Below, one piece after another: positions 42,617-50,361 of a DNA stretch of 64,000 bases (position 1 is its first letter; every line of letters starts with the position of its first letter). The translations under genes and the position numbers were made by a program. The stretch is taken from NCBI GenBank assembly GCA_035649495.1, contig DASRJL010000107.1:1-64000 (forward strand). Direction: 5' to 3'. Source of the stretch: SG8-41 sp035649495. GTDB lineage: Bacteria; Pseudomonadota; Gammaproteobacteria; Burkholderiales; SG8-41. The notes under the pieces are model-generated. The model did not search any database and was not told where the DNA came from. It was given only the letters and a program-made list of their open reading frames with translations.

Positions 42617-43714
42617 ATGAAAATTACCAAGGTCGAAACCATAGTCGTAACGATGCCCATGCTCATCGAGGGCTCGGTGCTCCCGCAGCAGGGCGGCAAG
42701 CCCCGCACCAGCATGGATACGCTCCTCGTGCGGGTGGATACCGACGAAGGCGTCAGCGGCTGGGGCGAGGGATTCGGCCATCGCATTCTGCCGGCGACGA
42801 GGACGGCGATCGACACGCTGGTCGGCCCGTTGTGCGTAGGGCGCGATCCGACGGCCATCAGCTCGCTGGTGGAGGAGCTGCAGCGCTTTCTGTCCGGCGT
42901 GGGCCGCAACGGCCCGGCGATGTACGCGCTGTCGGCGATAGACATCGCGTTGTGGGACATCGCCGGCAAGCTCGCGAAGCTGCCGCTCTACCGGCTCCTG
43001 GGCGGCGCGCCGCGCAACGAGCTGCCCGCGTACGCGAGCCTGCTGCGCTACGGCGAGCCCGCGGCAGTCACCCAGTACACGGAACGCGCGTTGAAGCGCG
43101 GCTACCGCTACATCAAGCTCCACGAGATCACGGTTTCCCCGATCAAGGCCGCGCGCGATGTCGCCGGACCCGATATCCCCATCATGGTGGACTGCAACTG
43201 CCCGTGGACGGTCAGCGAGGCGATAGCGATGGCGCGCAAGCTCGCGCCGTTCAACCTGAAGTGGCTGGAAGAGCCGGTGTGGCCGCCCGAGGACCACGTG
43301 GGCCTCGCGCGCGTGCAGACCGAGGGCGGCATCCCGACCGCCGCCGGCGAGAACGCAATGCTCCCCGAGTTCAGGAGCATGCTCGCCGCGGGCGCGCTCG
43401 CCTACGCGCAGCCGAGCGTCACCAAGGTGGGCGGCGTCACGCAGCTGCGCAAGGTCGCGGCGCTCGCCGACGCGCACGGCGTCCCCACCGTGCCTCACTC
43501 GGCGTACTTCGGGCCGGGCCTGATCGCCTCGATCCACTGCATCGCGGCCATGTCGCGGGAAAGCCTCGTCGAGCGCTACGATGCCGATTTCGCGGTGAAC
43601 CCGCTGCACGACGCCATCCTTCCGGATGCAAAGGGCTGCATGAAAGTGCCGCAGGGACCGGGTCTGGGAGTGGAGCCGGATATGGCTGTCGTCGAGAAGT
43701 TGCGCGTGCGCTGA
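42617..43714 (+). CDS. Enolase-superfamily enzyme (mandelate racemase/muconate lactonizing type)
   Basis: 365-residue member of the enolase superfamily. The N-terminal capping domain is residues 1-120; the barrel has metal ligands in VDCNCPW (Asp), WLEEPV (Glu) and AAGENA (Glu). YIKLHE supplies the KxH variant of the second-strand KxK base, and VPHSAYFGPG a barrel-end His. The KxH/His combination suggests dehydration or epimerisation of a sugar or hydroxy acid; muconate cycloisomerase is less likely. No clear ribosome site. Follows the SDR. Confidence 0.88.
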   Translation: MKITKVETIVVTMPMLIEGSVLPQQGGKPRTSMDTLLVRVDTDEGVSGWGEGFGHRILPATRTAIDTLVGPLCVGRDPTAISSLVEELQRFLSGVGRNGPAMYALSAIDIALWDIAGKLAKLPLYRLLGGAPRNELPAYASLLRYGEPAAVTQYTERALKRGYRYIKLHEITVSPIKAARDVAGPDIPIMVDCNCPWTVSEAIAMARKLAPFNLKWLEEPVWPPEDHVGLARVQTEGGIPTAAGENAMLPEFRSMLAAGALAYAQPSVTKVGGVTQLRKVAALADAHGVPTVPHSAYFGPGLIASIHCIAAMSRESLVERYDADFAVNPLHDAILPDAKGCMKVPQGPGLGVEPDMAVVEKLRVR

Positions 43715-43820
43715 ACGACAAGGCAAGACTGAACCGCCACTTCGCTCGTCCCGGCCGCGGGAGCTGTCTCGGGCCTTTCTGTGCGGGTATATTCCCTCCG
43801 AGCCGCGAGAGGGAATGTCG

Positions 43821-44369
43821 ATGAGTGCCGAGGGTGGCCCACGGTTATTGACGCTGGCGTGGGTATTGCTCCGCGTGGGCGCAGGGGCCTTCGGCGGTCT
43901 GGGCTCGACGCTTTCGATGCTGCAGCGACATCTGGTCGATCAGCGGCACTGGCTCGGGGAAAACGACATCAGCGAGGCGCTGGCGATCACGCAGGCCTTG
44001 CCGGGCTCGACTGGAATACAGATAGTTGCGTATCTCGGATCGCGGCTGCGCGGCTGGCCGGGAGCGATCGTTGCGGTGACGGCATATATCGCGCCCGCTG
44101 CCACGCTGATGATGGCGGCGGCGGCCGCCACGCTGGCTTTGCCGGACCGCCCGTGGGTCAACGGAGCCCTGGCAGGCGTGCAGATCGGGGTGGTCGGGCT
44201 CCTCGCGGCTTCGATGTGGCGGTTGTCACGCAGCGCGGCGAAGGGCCGAGCGCTGAAGGTGGCACTGTTGGGCGGCTGCGTGCTCGGGTTTCTCGTTCCC
44301 GCCCTCGTCGTGGTGATTGGAGCGGGGCTGGTCGGCGCGCTCATTGCCACGGAGCGCGGCGATGGTTGA
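43821..44369 (+). CDS. Chromate transporter family protein, N-terminal half (CHR domain)
   Basis: 182-residue CHR-domain membrane protein with about five hydrophobic segments. Family signatures: AFGGLGSTLSML near the N-terminus and ALPGSTGIQIVAYLG in the second helix region. ATG 43821 has AGAGGGA at a suitable distance; ATG 43815 is a near alternative. Overlaps the next CHR gene by 8 bp, so the two make the heterodimeric short-chain type of ChrA. In this type, chromate or sulfate-like oxyanion efflux has been shown for some members only. Confidence 0.85.
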   Translation: MSAEGGPRLLTLAWVLLRVGAGAFGGLGSTLSMLQRHLVDQRHWLGENDISEALAITQALPGSTGIQIVAYLGSRLRGWPGAIVAVTAYIAPAATLMMAAAAATLALPDRPWVNGALAGVQIGVVGLLAASMWRLSRSAAKGRALKVALLGGCVLGFLVPALVVVIGAGLVGALIATERGDG

Positions 44370-44889
44370 GCTGTTTCTGCGCTTTCTCGTGGTCGGCGCC
44401 ACGGCTTTCGGCGGAGGCGGGACGGCGCTGCCGCTCGTGGAGCGCATCACCGTTGCGGAAACGGGCTGGCTCACTCCGCAGCAGTTCGCCATTGGGGTGG
44501 GATTCGCGTACGCGACGCCCGGGCCGATCCTGATCCTGGCCGCGTTCGTCGGCTATCACGTGGCGGGCATTGCCGGTGCGCTGGTCGGCACCGTCGGCGT
44601 GTTTGCCATTCCCGTGATCCTGGCGGCCGGCTCCGCGGGGGTGGTGGCGCAACTGAAACGGCACGCGCGATTCCGGGTGTTTGGGCGCTTTGCCGCCGCG
44701 GCGGCAGTCGGGTTGCTGGCCGTTACGCTCGTTACCCTGGCGCGGCCGGTGGTCGAGTTGCATCCGGGTCTGCTTGCGGGCTCCGTATTGGTGTTCGCCG
44801 CCGAGCGCCTCGGGGTCTCTCCGGTGCTGCTCCTGGTGATCGCGGTCGGCGCTGGGGCGGCCGCGGGTGCGGTGGGCTGGTTTGCGTGA
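44362..44889 (+). CDS. Chromate transporter family protein, C-terminal half (CHR domain)
   Basis: 175-residue second CHR-domain protein. Motifs: ATAFGGGGTALPLVE and YATPGPILILAAFVGY. ATG 44362 lies within the end of the partner gene. Both halves carry the family's Gly-rich N-terminal loop, in line with opposite insertion of the two subunits in the membrane. Confidence 0.85.
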   Translation: MVELFLRFLVVGATAFGGGGTALPLVERITVAETGWLTPQQFAIGVGFAYATPGPILILAAFVGYHVAGIAGALVGTVGVFAIPVILAAGSAGVVAQLKRHARFRVFGRFAAAAAVGLLAVTLVTLARPVVELHPGLLAGSVLVFAAERLGVSPVLLLVIAVGAGAAAGAVGWFA

Positions 44890-44909
44890 GGCTTTTGCGG
44901 GCGTTTCTG

Positions 44910-45569
44910 CTAAGGCCGGGGCTTCGCCGGCCGGCTGACCGGCAGGGCTGACGCCGCAACGGCGATGTCGCGCGCAACGGCGGCGAGCGCGCGGCTGTAG
45001 GCGGCGGCGATGCCGGCGTGGCCGGCTTCGGCCGCGGGCTCTTCGACCGTCGAGCGCCCGACGCGCGCTTCGCCCACGCCCGGGCGCACGCTCCACAGCA
45101 CGTCGACGGCAACGCCCGTTCCCATGGTCGCTTCGAATTTCTGCACGTCCACCGCGATCCGCACGTCGGGAGGCAGGCCGGGCAGGGGGCTAGTGCTGAC
45201 TGCGTGGCCGGGGCCGAGCTGCTGCGCGAGATTTCCGGCGATGACGCGCGGTATCGCTTCCTGCAACGGTTCCGCCCAGCGGTGGAAATCGTGGATCTCC
45301 ACGCTGTTCGAGGCCGTGCGCGACACCATCTGCGGGCGATCCACGACACCTGGAATGGCGACCCGCGTCACCAGTACCCGCGTGGCCGCTGCTGGCCCGG
45401 TTGCGGATTCCGGACGGACCGGCGCCGCTTCGACGCTCAGCGAGTAGAAGTTCGTTTTGGGAGAAGGAGCGCCGCCACAGCCGGCGAGCGCTATGAGCGC
45501 GATGGAGACTGCAAAAGCGTGACGCCTGACCCCTGGCCCCTGACCCCTGACGGCTGTTGCGAAGCTCAT
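44910..45569 (-). CDS. pqiC: PqiC-like outer-membrane lipoprotein
   Basis: 219-residue ABC-type transport auxiliary lipoprotein. Lipobox LAGCGG with the acylated Cys at about residue 31; mature protein starts GGAPSPKTNFYSL, as in PqiC. PqiC sits in the outer membrane and joins the PqiB tunnel that moves lipids between the two membranes. ATG 45569 overlaps the pqiB stop (ATGA). The first 17 residues are encoded partly by heptad repeats (45520-45554), making the signal n-region unusually long and rich in Gly and Arg. Confidence 0.83.
   Translation of the reverse strand: MSFATAVRGQGPGVRRHAFAVSIALIALAGCGGAPSPKTNFYSLSVEAAPVRPESATGPAAATRVLVTRVAIPGVVDRPQMVSRTASNSVEIHDFHRWAEPLQEAIPRVIAGNLAQQLGPGHAVSTSPLPGLPPDVRIAVDVQKFEATMGTGVAVDVLWSVRPGVGEARVGRSTVEEPAAEAGHAGIAAAYSRALAAVARDIAVAASALPVSRPAKPRP
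45520..45554. repeat. Heptad array inside the pqiC signal sequence
   Basis: Five units: tgacgcc, tgacccc, tggcccc, tgacccc, tgacggc. On the minus strand they encode the segment AVRGQGPGVRR of the lipoprotein's n-region. Position at the pqiB-pqiC junction matches the placement of the other heptad arrays at gene ends. Confidence 0.7.
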
Positions 45570-47239
45570 TGCGTATCGTCCTTCCTGCCCCGCAGGAGCG
45601 ATTCGGGGTGGCGTTCCAGCGAGTCGGCGAGGCCGCGCACGGCCTGCGCCGCGCGCCTGACCTCGCGCAGCGTGGTCTGCAGATCGCCCTGCAGCGGCGC
45701 GTCCTCGGCCAGCAGGATCTGCGCTTTTTCCAGCGTGGCCCGCGCGTCCCCCAGCGTCGCCCTCACCTCCGGCGCGATGTCGGTGCGAATCTGCGCCGAC
45801 AGGGCGCTCATTTCCTTGAGCGTCGCCTCGAGCTCCGTGGCGGCCTTGCGGAAATCCGCGGCGACCTCGGCGAACGGCACTTTCTCCAGGTTCTTCGCCA
45901 CGTTCGTCACGGTGTTCTGCAGCTCTTCGAAGCCGCCGGGCACCGTGGGAATCTCCGGCGGCGTCTGGCCCGCGTTGATCTTCACCCGCGGCTCCTTGGG
46001 GAAGAAATTGAGAGCGACGTAGGCTTGCCCGGTGAGCAGGTTCCCGGTGCTTAGTTGCGCGCGCAACCCGCGGTCCACCCAGCGCTGAAGCGCTTCCACG
46101 CGGCGGCCCGGCTCGTCGGTGGGTCCGCGCTCGCGCATGCGGGCCGACAGGCGCTCCGGGTAGATCACGATTCCCACGGCGGGACGCACCGAGCCCTGCT
46201 CGCGGTTGAAGTCGAGATCGATGCTCGTGACTTCGCCTATCTCCACGCCGAGGAAATTCACGGGGGCGCCGACGGAGAGGCCGCGTACCGAGTGGGTGAA
46301 GTAGAGGATGTAGCTGTCCTTGATCGTGTAGATCTCCTTCATCGCGGAATCGCGATTGGAGAAGAGAGTGAAGGCGGTATCCGGGGCTGCCGGCGCCGTC
46401 ACCCGCGTTTGCGGCGGCGTCTCGAACGCTATGCCGCCGATGACGATCGCGGTCAGTGACTCCGTCTCGACCCGGAAGCCACCCGAATCGAGCGCGATCG
46501 CCACGCCGCTCACGTCCCAGAAGCGCGTCCCCGCCGTCACGAAGCGGTCGTACGGCGCGTTGACGAAGACCTGGATCACGACGCCCTTGCCTTCCTTGTC
46601 GAGCTCGGTCGACACGGTCTTGCCGACACGCACGCGCCGGAAATAGACCGGCGAGCCGACGTCCACGGAGCCCAGGTTCGCCGCGCGCAGCGTGAACAGC
46701 CGTCCCGGAGCGTCGGTGGTGATGGCGGGGGGCTGCTCCAAGCCGGTGAAAGAGCGCCGGCTGGGGCCCGATTTTCCCGGATCCATCGCGATGTGCGAGC
46801 CGGTCAATATGGTCCCCAGTCCGAGCGCCTGCCCGCCGGTGATACGCGGCCGCACCACCCAGAACCGCGTGTCCTCGACGACGAGGTGCTTCGCCTTGGA
46901 ATTGATCTCGGCCTTGACCAGGATATTCGGGCCGTCCGTCAACTCGATGGCCTTCACGATGCCGATGTCGATGTCCCGGTACTTGATCCGCGTCCTGCCC
47001 GCCTCCAGGCCCTCGCCCGAGTTGAACGTGATCTCGATCGCGGTGCCGATATTCAGCACGCCTTGCAGCGCAAGCCATGCCGCTACGCCCAGTGCGATGA
47101 CCGGAATCACCCAGATGAGCGGCGCCCAGCGCGACCGGCGCGCATCAGCCACCGCCTCGGGGACGTCCCCTTGCGGGACCGGCCCGGGTTGCTCCGGAGG
47201 CGGCCCGCGCCGCTCGGAATTGTCGGGTGCATCAGCCAT
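45566..47239 (-). CDS. pqiB: PqiB-like MCE-domain protein
   Basis: 557-residue inner-membrane-anchored protein. One N-terminal helix (about 37-57, WAPLIWVIPVIALGVAAWLA) is followed by three MCE domains (about 60-150, 170-280, 300-430; each with a pattern like GLEAGRTRIKYRDIDIG, SVDVGSPVYFRRVRVG, GLSVGAPVNFLGVEIG) and a long coiled-coil region (about 450-550, LEATLKEMSALSAQIRTD). In E. coli PqiB forms a syringe-like lipid conduit across the periplasm. Overlaps pqiA2 by 8 bp and pqiC by 4 bp. Confidence 0.9.
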   Translation of the reverse strand: MADAPDNSERRGPPPEQPGPVPQGDVPEAVADARRSRWAPLIWVIPVIALGVAAWLALQGVLNIGTAIEITFNSGEGLEAGRTRIKYRDIDIGIVKAIELTDGPNILVKAEINSKAKHLVVEDTRFWVVRPRITGGQALGLGTILTGSHIAMDPGKSGPSRRSFTGLEQPPAITTDAPGRLFTLRAANLGSVDVGSPVYFRRVRVGKTVSTELDKEGKGVVIQVFVNAPYDRFVTAGTRFWDVSGVAIALDSGGFRVETESLTAIVIGGIAFETPPQTRVTAPAAPDTAFTLFSNRDSAMKEIYTIKDSYILYFTHSVRGLSVGAPVNFLGVEIGEVTSIDLDFNREQGSVRPAVGIVIYPERLSARMRERGPTDEPGRRVEALQRWVDRGLRAQLSTGNLLTGQAYVALNFFPKEPRVKINAGQTPPEIPTVPGGFEELQNTVTNVAKNLEKVPFAEVAADFRKAATELEATLKEMSALSAQIRTDIAPEVRATLGDARATLEKAQILLAEDAPLQGDLQTTLREVRRAAQAVRGLADSLERHPESLLRGRKDDTQ

Positions 47240-47870
47240 GGTCGAACCTGCGGCGGCCCGGAACGGCTGCATCCCACAGGAGCCGCGGGTCGAAGGCGCG
47301 CGAAGCGAGCATCGTGAGCACGACGACGGCGGCAAAAGCGGGAGCCGCCGGCCCGACCGAAACGTCGGCAAACGGGTAGAACTGCACCAGGCCGATCAAG
47401 AGTCCGCCGACGTAGATGTCTACCATGGACCAGCGGCCGATGAAGTCGGTCACGCGGTAGAGCCGGGTGCGCTGCAGTGCGCCGGGCGCGTCAAGGCGCG
47501 CGCTCACGAGGAGCCAGGTGAGAATGAACATCTTTGCGAGCGGCACGGCAAAGCTCGCTACAACGATCACCACCGACAGTGGCCACGCACCCTGCGACCA
47601 CAGCCGGATCGCGCCGCCCAGTATCGTGTCCGTGGTCTGTTCGACGAGCGATTGCGTTTCCAGCACAGGGAGGACGTTGGCGGGGATGTACAGCGCGTAC
47701 GCCGCGGCCAGCAGGGCCCACGTGCGGATGAAGCTGTCCGGCTTGCGCGCATGGAGCGCGCTCCCGCAGCGGGCGCACGAGGAAGGCGCAGGCGCCGCCG
47801 CTGGTCCGCGGTTCAACAGCCCGCACAGCTCGCAGGTCAGCAGGCCGGCGTGCGCCGCCATCACGGTCAC
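47232..47870 (-). CDS. pqiA: PqiA-like membrane protein, second half
   Basis: 212-residue PqiA-domain protein with four membrane segments. The N-terminal zinc-ribbon is CELCG and CARCG. PANVLPVLET and RWSMVDIYVGGLL are the family's signature segments. GTG 47870 overlaps the upstream stop (GTGA); ATG 47861 is an alternative. In E. coli, PqiA is one protein with two such halves; here the halves are separate genes. Confidence 0.87.
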   Translation of the reverse strand: MTVMAAHAGLLTCELCGLLNRGPAAAPAPSSCARCGSALHARKPDSFIRTWALLAAAYALYIPANVLPVLETQSLVEQTTDTILGGAIRLWSQGAWPLSVVIVVASFAVPLAKMFILTWLLVSARLDAPGALQRTRLYRVTDFIGRWSMVDIYVGGLLIGLVQFYPFADVSVGPAAPAFAAVVVLTMLASRAFDPRLLWDAAVPGRRRFDHG

Positions 47871-48532
47871 ACGGTCCTCCCGGAGGTTTCGGAGGTTCCC
47901 GCGGGGCCGGCCCACAGGTCGCGCACGTCGAAGATGGAGTCCGTCATCGCGAACAACAGCATCATCGCGCCGATTGCCCAGAATCCCGCCTGCACCTCGA
48001 GGTCCGCGATCTGCGCCAGGCGGTGCATGCAGACCACCGCGGCGAGCACGAACACTTCGACCATGCTCCATCGGCGCATCGTGACGAGCAGCCGCGACGC
48101 GGCGGTGAGCGCGCGCGGAACCTTCCCGAAGCGGAACGGCACGAGGAGATACAGCAGGGTGGCGATCTCCAATCCCGGCAGCAGGACCAGCGTCAGGTAT
48201 ACGAGGACGCCGAGCGCGGTCATGCCCTCGTTGTGGAACGCGCGGGCGATCCCGGTGAGCGTCGCCGACACGTGCTGCCCCTGCAGGTCGAGAGACATCA
48301 CGGGAAATACGTTGGCGATGATGAATAGCATCGCGGCCGCCAGCGTGAGCGCGAGCGTGGCGTCGAGCGCGCTCGGAATGGCGCGATGGATCAGAGCGTC
48401 GCAGCGGCGGCAGCGCACGACGCACGGCGCGGCGCATTCCGGTTCGCGCTGGACGAGGTCGCAATCCGGGCAGGCCGTGAAACCGGGGCCTGGCGACTCG
48501 TTCGTATGGAATGACCCGCTGTGAAATGCCAT
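47867..48532 (-). CDS. pqiA: PqiA-like membrane protein, first half
   Basis: About 221-residue PqiA-domain protein. Zinc-ribbon CPDCD and CRRCD at the N-terminus, then four membrane segments with ANVFPVMSLD and RRWSMVEVFVLAAVV. ATG 48532 has GGGGAG upstream at a long distance; ATG 48559 is the alternative and would add nine residues. First gene of the pqi operon; the 297-bp gap upstream should hold its promoter, and contains the hairpin at 48737-48755. Confidence 0.85.
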   Translation of the reverse strand: MAFHSGSFHTNESPGPGFTACPDCDLVQREPECAAPCVVRCRRCDALIHRAIPSALDATLALTLAAAMLFIIANVFPVMSLDLQGQHVSATLTGIARAFHNEGMTALGVLVYLTLVLLPGLEIATLLYLLVPFRFGKVPRALTAASRLLVTMRRWSMVEVFVLAAVVCMHRLAQIADLEVQAGFWAIGAMMLLFAMTDSIFDVRDLWAGPAGTSETSGRTV

Positions 48533-48736
48533 CGGCAACTGACTCCCCGCGAGCTGCATCCCCGCGCCCTGCGGTTGGAGCGGCGGCCCCGGACAAAGTT
48601 CAGGCGGATGACATAATCCCGGACGCGGTGCGCATCCGGGCGAGAAGGGGAATCAGGTTCGAGGCGTGTCAGGCGTTGTCTGACACGGCCATACCGGCTC
48701 CAGCCCCTTGGCTTTCATCGCGGCCCCTGGATTGGG

Positions 48737-48755
48737 GGTCGCATAGGATGCGACC
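48737..48755. repeat. Perfect palindrome GGTCGCAT-agg-ATGCGACC
   Basis: 8-bp arms, 3-nt loop, in the gap between the minus-strand hydrolase end and the pqi operon start. Could be a terminator for the hydrolase or an operator for pqi. A second, weaker inverted pair (GTGTCAG, CTGACAC) lies about 60 bp away. Confidence 0.45.
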
Positions 48756-48829
48756 TCTTATCGGCAAATGGCCGCGATTGCCGGCTACGGGCCGCGGGCC
48801 ACGAGTCATCCAGTTTAGCCCGCCGACGG

Positions 48830-49705
48830 TCAGGCCGCGACCGCGGTTTTCTGCATGGCTCGCGCGGACTCGCGTATCCACTGGCCCACCGCCTGCGGCG
48901 TCTGCTGCGGCGGCATGAGCGGCGAGAGCGTCACGATCGGCATCAGCTCGCGCAGCGTGTGCGCCGCGGAGGTGGCGTGCGACGCGTCGTCGCCCGACAT
49001 GACGGCGGTGGGGACTTTCATCGCGAGGAGCTGGTCGCCGGTCGCGCCGGACGGCATGGTGTCGTTGAAGAGGTTCAGGCGCGACTGCTGCACGTGCGCG
49101 AGGTACCGATCGCGGTCCTGTTTCACGAACGCCTGCGCGAATTCGGGATCAGTCGCGATGACCGAGGTCCACGGCCCGCCGTCGGGATCGCCGGCCCAGA
49201 ACGACTTCAGCTGCTTCGCGCGCTCGACCGCAGCGGCGAGGCCGTGCTGGCGCACGAAAGCCGCATGGCCGTCGAGCTTTTCGTGACCCTTTTTCATCCA
49301 GCGCCAGCCGCCGACCGGCCAGTGCAGCAGCAGGCCGAGGCAACGATCGGGGTAGTAGTGACCGATGGCAGTCGCCACCGAGCAGCCCATGCACCCGCCG
49401 AGGATGAACGCTTTCTTTGCGCCCACGTGGTCGAGCATCGCTACGGCATGGCGCGCGTAGGCTTCCCAGGTGAAGGTTTCTATCCTTCCGCCCGAAGCGC
49501 CGGCCTCGCGACGGTCGTAGGCAATGACCTTGAACTCGTCCGCGAGCGAATTGAGCGGATCGAGCGGCTTCCACGTCGCATTGCCGCCGCTGCCCCACTT
49601 CGCCATGGTGGAGTCGAACCCGCCCGGGGCGAGCATGAGGAGCGGTGTGCCGTTGCCGGTGACCTGGTAGATGGTTTTGATGCCATCGATCGTGGCGGAT
49701 GCCAT
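48830..49705 (-). CDS. Alpha/beta hydrolase with Cys nucleophile
   Basis: 291-residue alpha/beta-fold hydrolase. The nucleophile elbow reads GGCMGC, placing Cys105 where the Ser of GxSxG normally sits; dienelactone hydrolases use Cys in this way. MSGDDASHATSAAHTLREL supplies the likely acid and an adjacent His. TCAGGAGAGC precedes ATG 49705. A lactone or thioester substrate is more likely than a simple ester. Related in length and layout to the Ser-type hydrolase at 10614. Confidence 0.85.
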   Translation of the reverse strand: MASATIDGIKTIYQVTGNGTPLLMLAPGGFDSTMAKWGSGGNATWKPLDPLNSLADEFKVIAYDRREAGASGGRIETFTWEAYARHAVAMLDHVGAKKAFILGGCMGCSVATAIGHYYPDRCLGLLLHWPVGGWRWMKKGHEKLDGHAAFVRQHGLAAAVERAKQLKSFWAGDPDGGPWTSVIATDPEFAQAFVKQDRDRYLAHVQQSRLNLFNDTMPSGATGDQLLAMKVPTAVMSGDDASHATSAAHTLRELMPIVTLSPLMPPQQTPQAVGQWIRESARAMQKTAVAA

Positions 49706-49724
49706 TTGCGCTCTCCTGAAGGGC

Positions 49725-49759
49725 GTGACTCGTGACCCGTGACCCGTGACTCGTGGCCC
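49725..49759. repeat. Heptad array, five tandem units
   Basis: gtgactc, gtgaccc, gtgaccc, gtgactc, gtggccc in tandem, 19 bp upstream of the hydrolase start. Followed at 49760-49774 by the palindrome GAAGCTcgtAGCTTC. Confidence 0.8.
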
Positions 49760-49877
49760 GAAGCTCGTAGCTTCTGGCTCGATGTTAAGTCAGGACGTGC
49801 GCACGCGCCATTTCGCGCGATGCGAGGACGAATGGCCAGCATGCGGTCCCGCGACGCGGGCTGTCTGATTTTCGATC

Positions 49878-49906
49878 TTGACCAGCGTTTTGCGGAATCT
49901 TTTAGA
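49878..49906 (+). promoter_or_regulatory. Possible sigma-70 promoter for the EncFtn-like gene
   Basis: TTGACC, 17-bp spacer, TTTAGA. The -35 box is good and the spacing is exact, but the -10 box matches TATAAT at only three positions. 88 bp upstream of the gene at 49994. Confidence 0.25.
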
Positions 49907-49993
49907 CAGCTTCCAGTCTAGTAGGATAGCGCTTCGCCGGCGCGGCGCGGCGCTGGTTTCCCCTTTCGTCCATCTCGATCGAGGAGGAGTGAC

Positions 49994-50284
49994 ATGTCCA
50001 GCGTTGGATACCACGAGCCCATCGAAGAAATGTCGGATGAAACGCGCGATATGCATCGCGCCATCGTCTCCCTGATGGAAGAGCTTGAAGCCGCCGACTG
50101 GTACAACCAGCGCGTCGACGCGTGCAAGGACCCGGAGCTGAGGGCGATATTGAGGCACAACCGCGACGAGGAAAAGGAGCACGCGGCCATGGTGCTCGAA
50201 TGGATCCGCCGCAAGGATCCCGCCTTCTCGAAGGAACTGAAGGACTACCTGTTCACGACGAAACCGATCGCGGACCACTCATGA
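49994..50284 (+). CDS. Encapsulated-ferritin (EncFtn)-like protein without cargo tail
   Basis: 96-residue helical protein of the EncFtn family, iron-oxidising ferritin-like proteins normally packed inside encapsulin shells. The metal and iron-entry residues known from Rhodospirillum rubrum EncFtn are conserved: E29, E30, E32 and W36 in MEELEAADWY, and E60 and H63 in RDEEKEHAAM. It ends at TTKPIADHS, so the C-terminal extension holding the encapsulin-targeting peptide (about 15-20 residues in the family) is missing. No encapsulin shell gene is present in this window. Very strong ribosome site GAGGAGGAG before ATG 49994. Single gene; flanked by a divergent hydrolase and a convergent HD protein. 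Confidence 0.9.
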   Translation: MSSVGYHEPIEEMSDETRDMHRAIVSLMEELEAADWYNQRVDACKDPELRAILRHNRDEEKEHAAMVLEWIRRKDPAFSKELKDYLFTTKPIADHS

Positions 50285-50333
50285 GTTTGAAATAGCGTGA
50301 TGCAAAATCCTGGCTTTTCAGTGCTTGATTTGC

Positions 50334-50361
50334 GGGTCACCGGTCACTCGTCACTGGTCAC
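50334..50361. repeat. Heptad array forming the 3' end of a gene
   Basis: gggtcac, cggtcac, tcgtcac, tggtcac. The array covers the stop codon and last five codons (VTSDE) of the minus-strand HD protein gene. Confidence 0.8.

Noticed and set aside
43821..44889. A single frameshifted chromate transporter gene
   Set aside because: The two halves each have a proper start, overlap by 8 bp and match the known two-gene short-chain CHR arrangement.
46692..48524. 610-codon open frame antisense to the pqi operon
   Set aside because: Shadow frame; the pqi genes have overlapping starts and stops and complete motifs.
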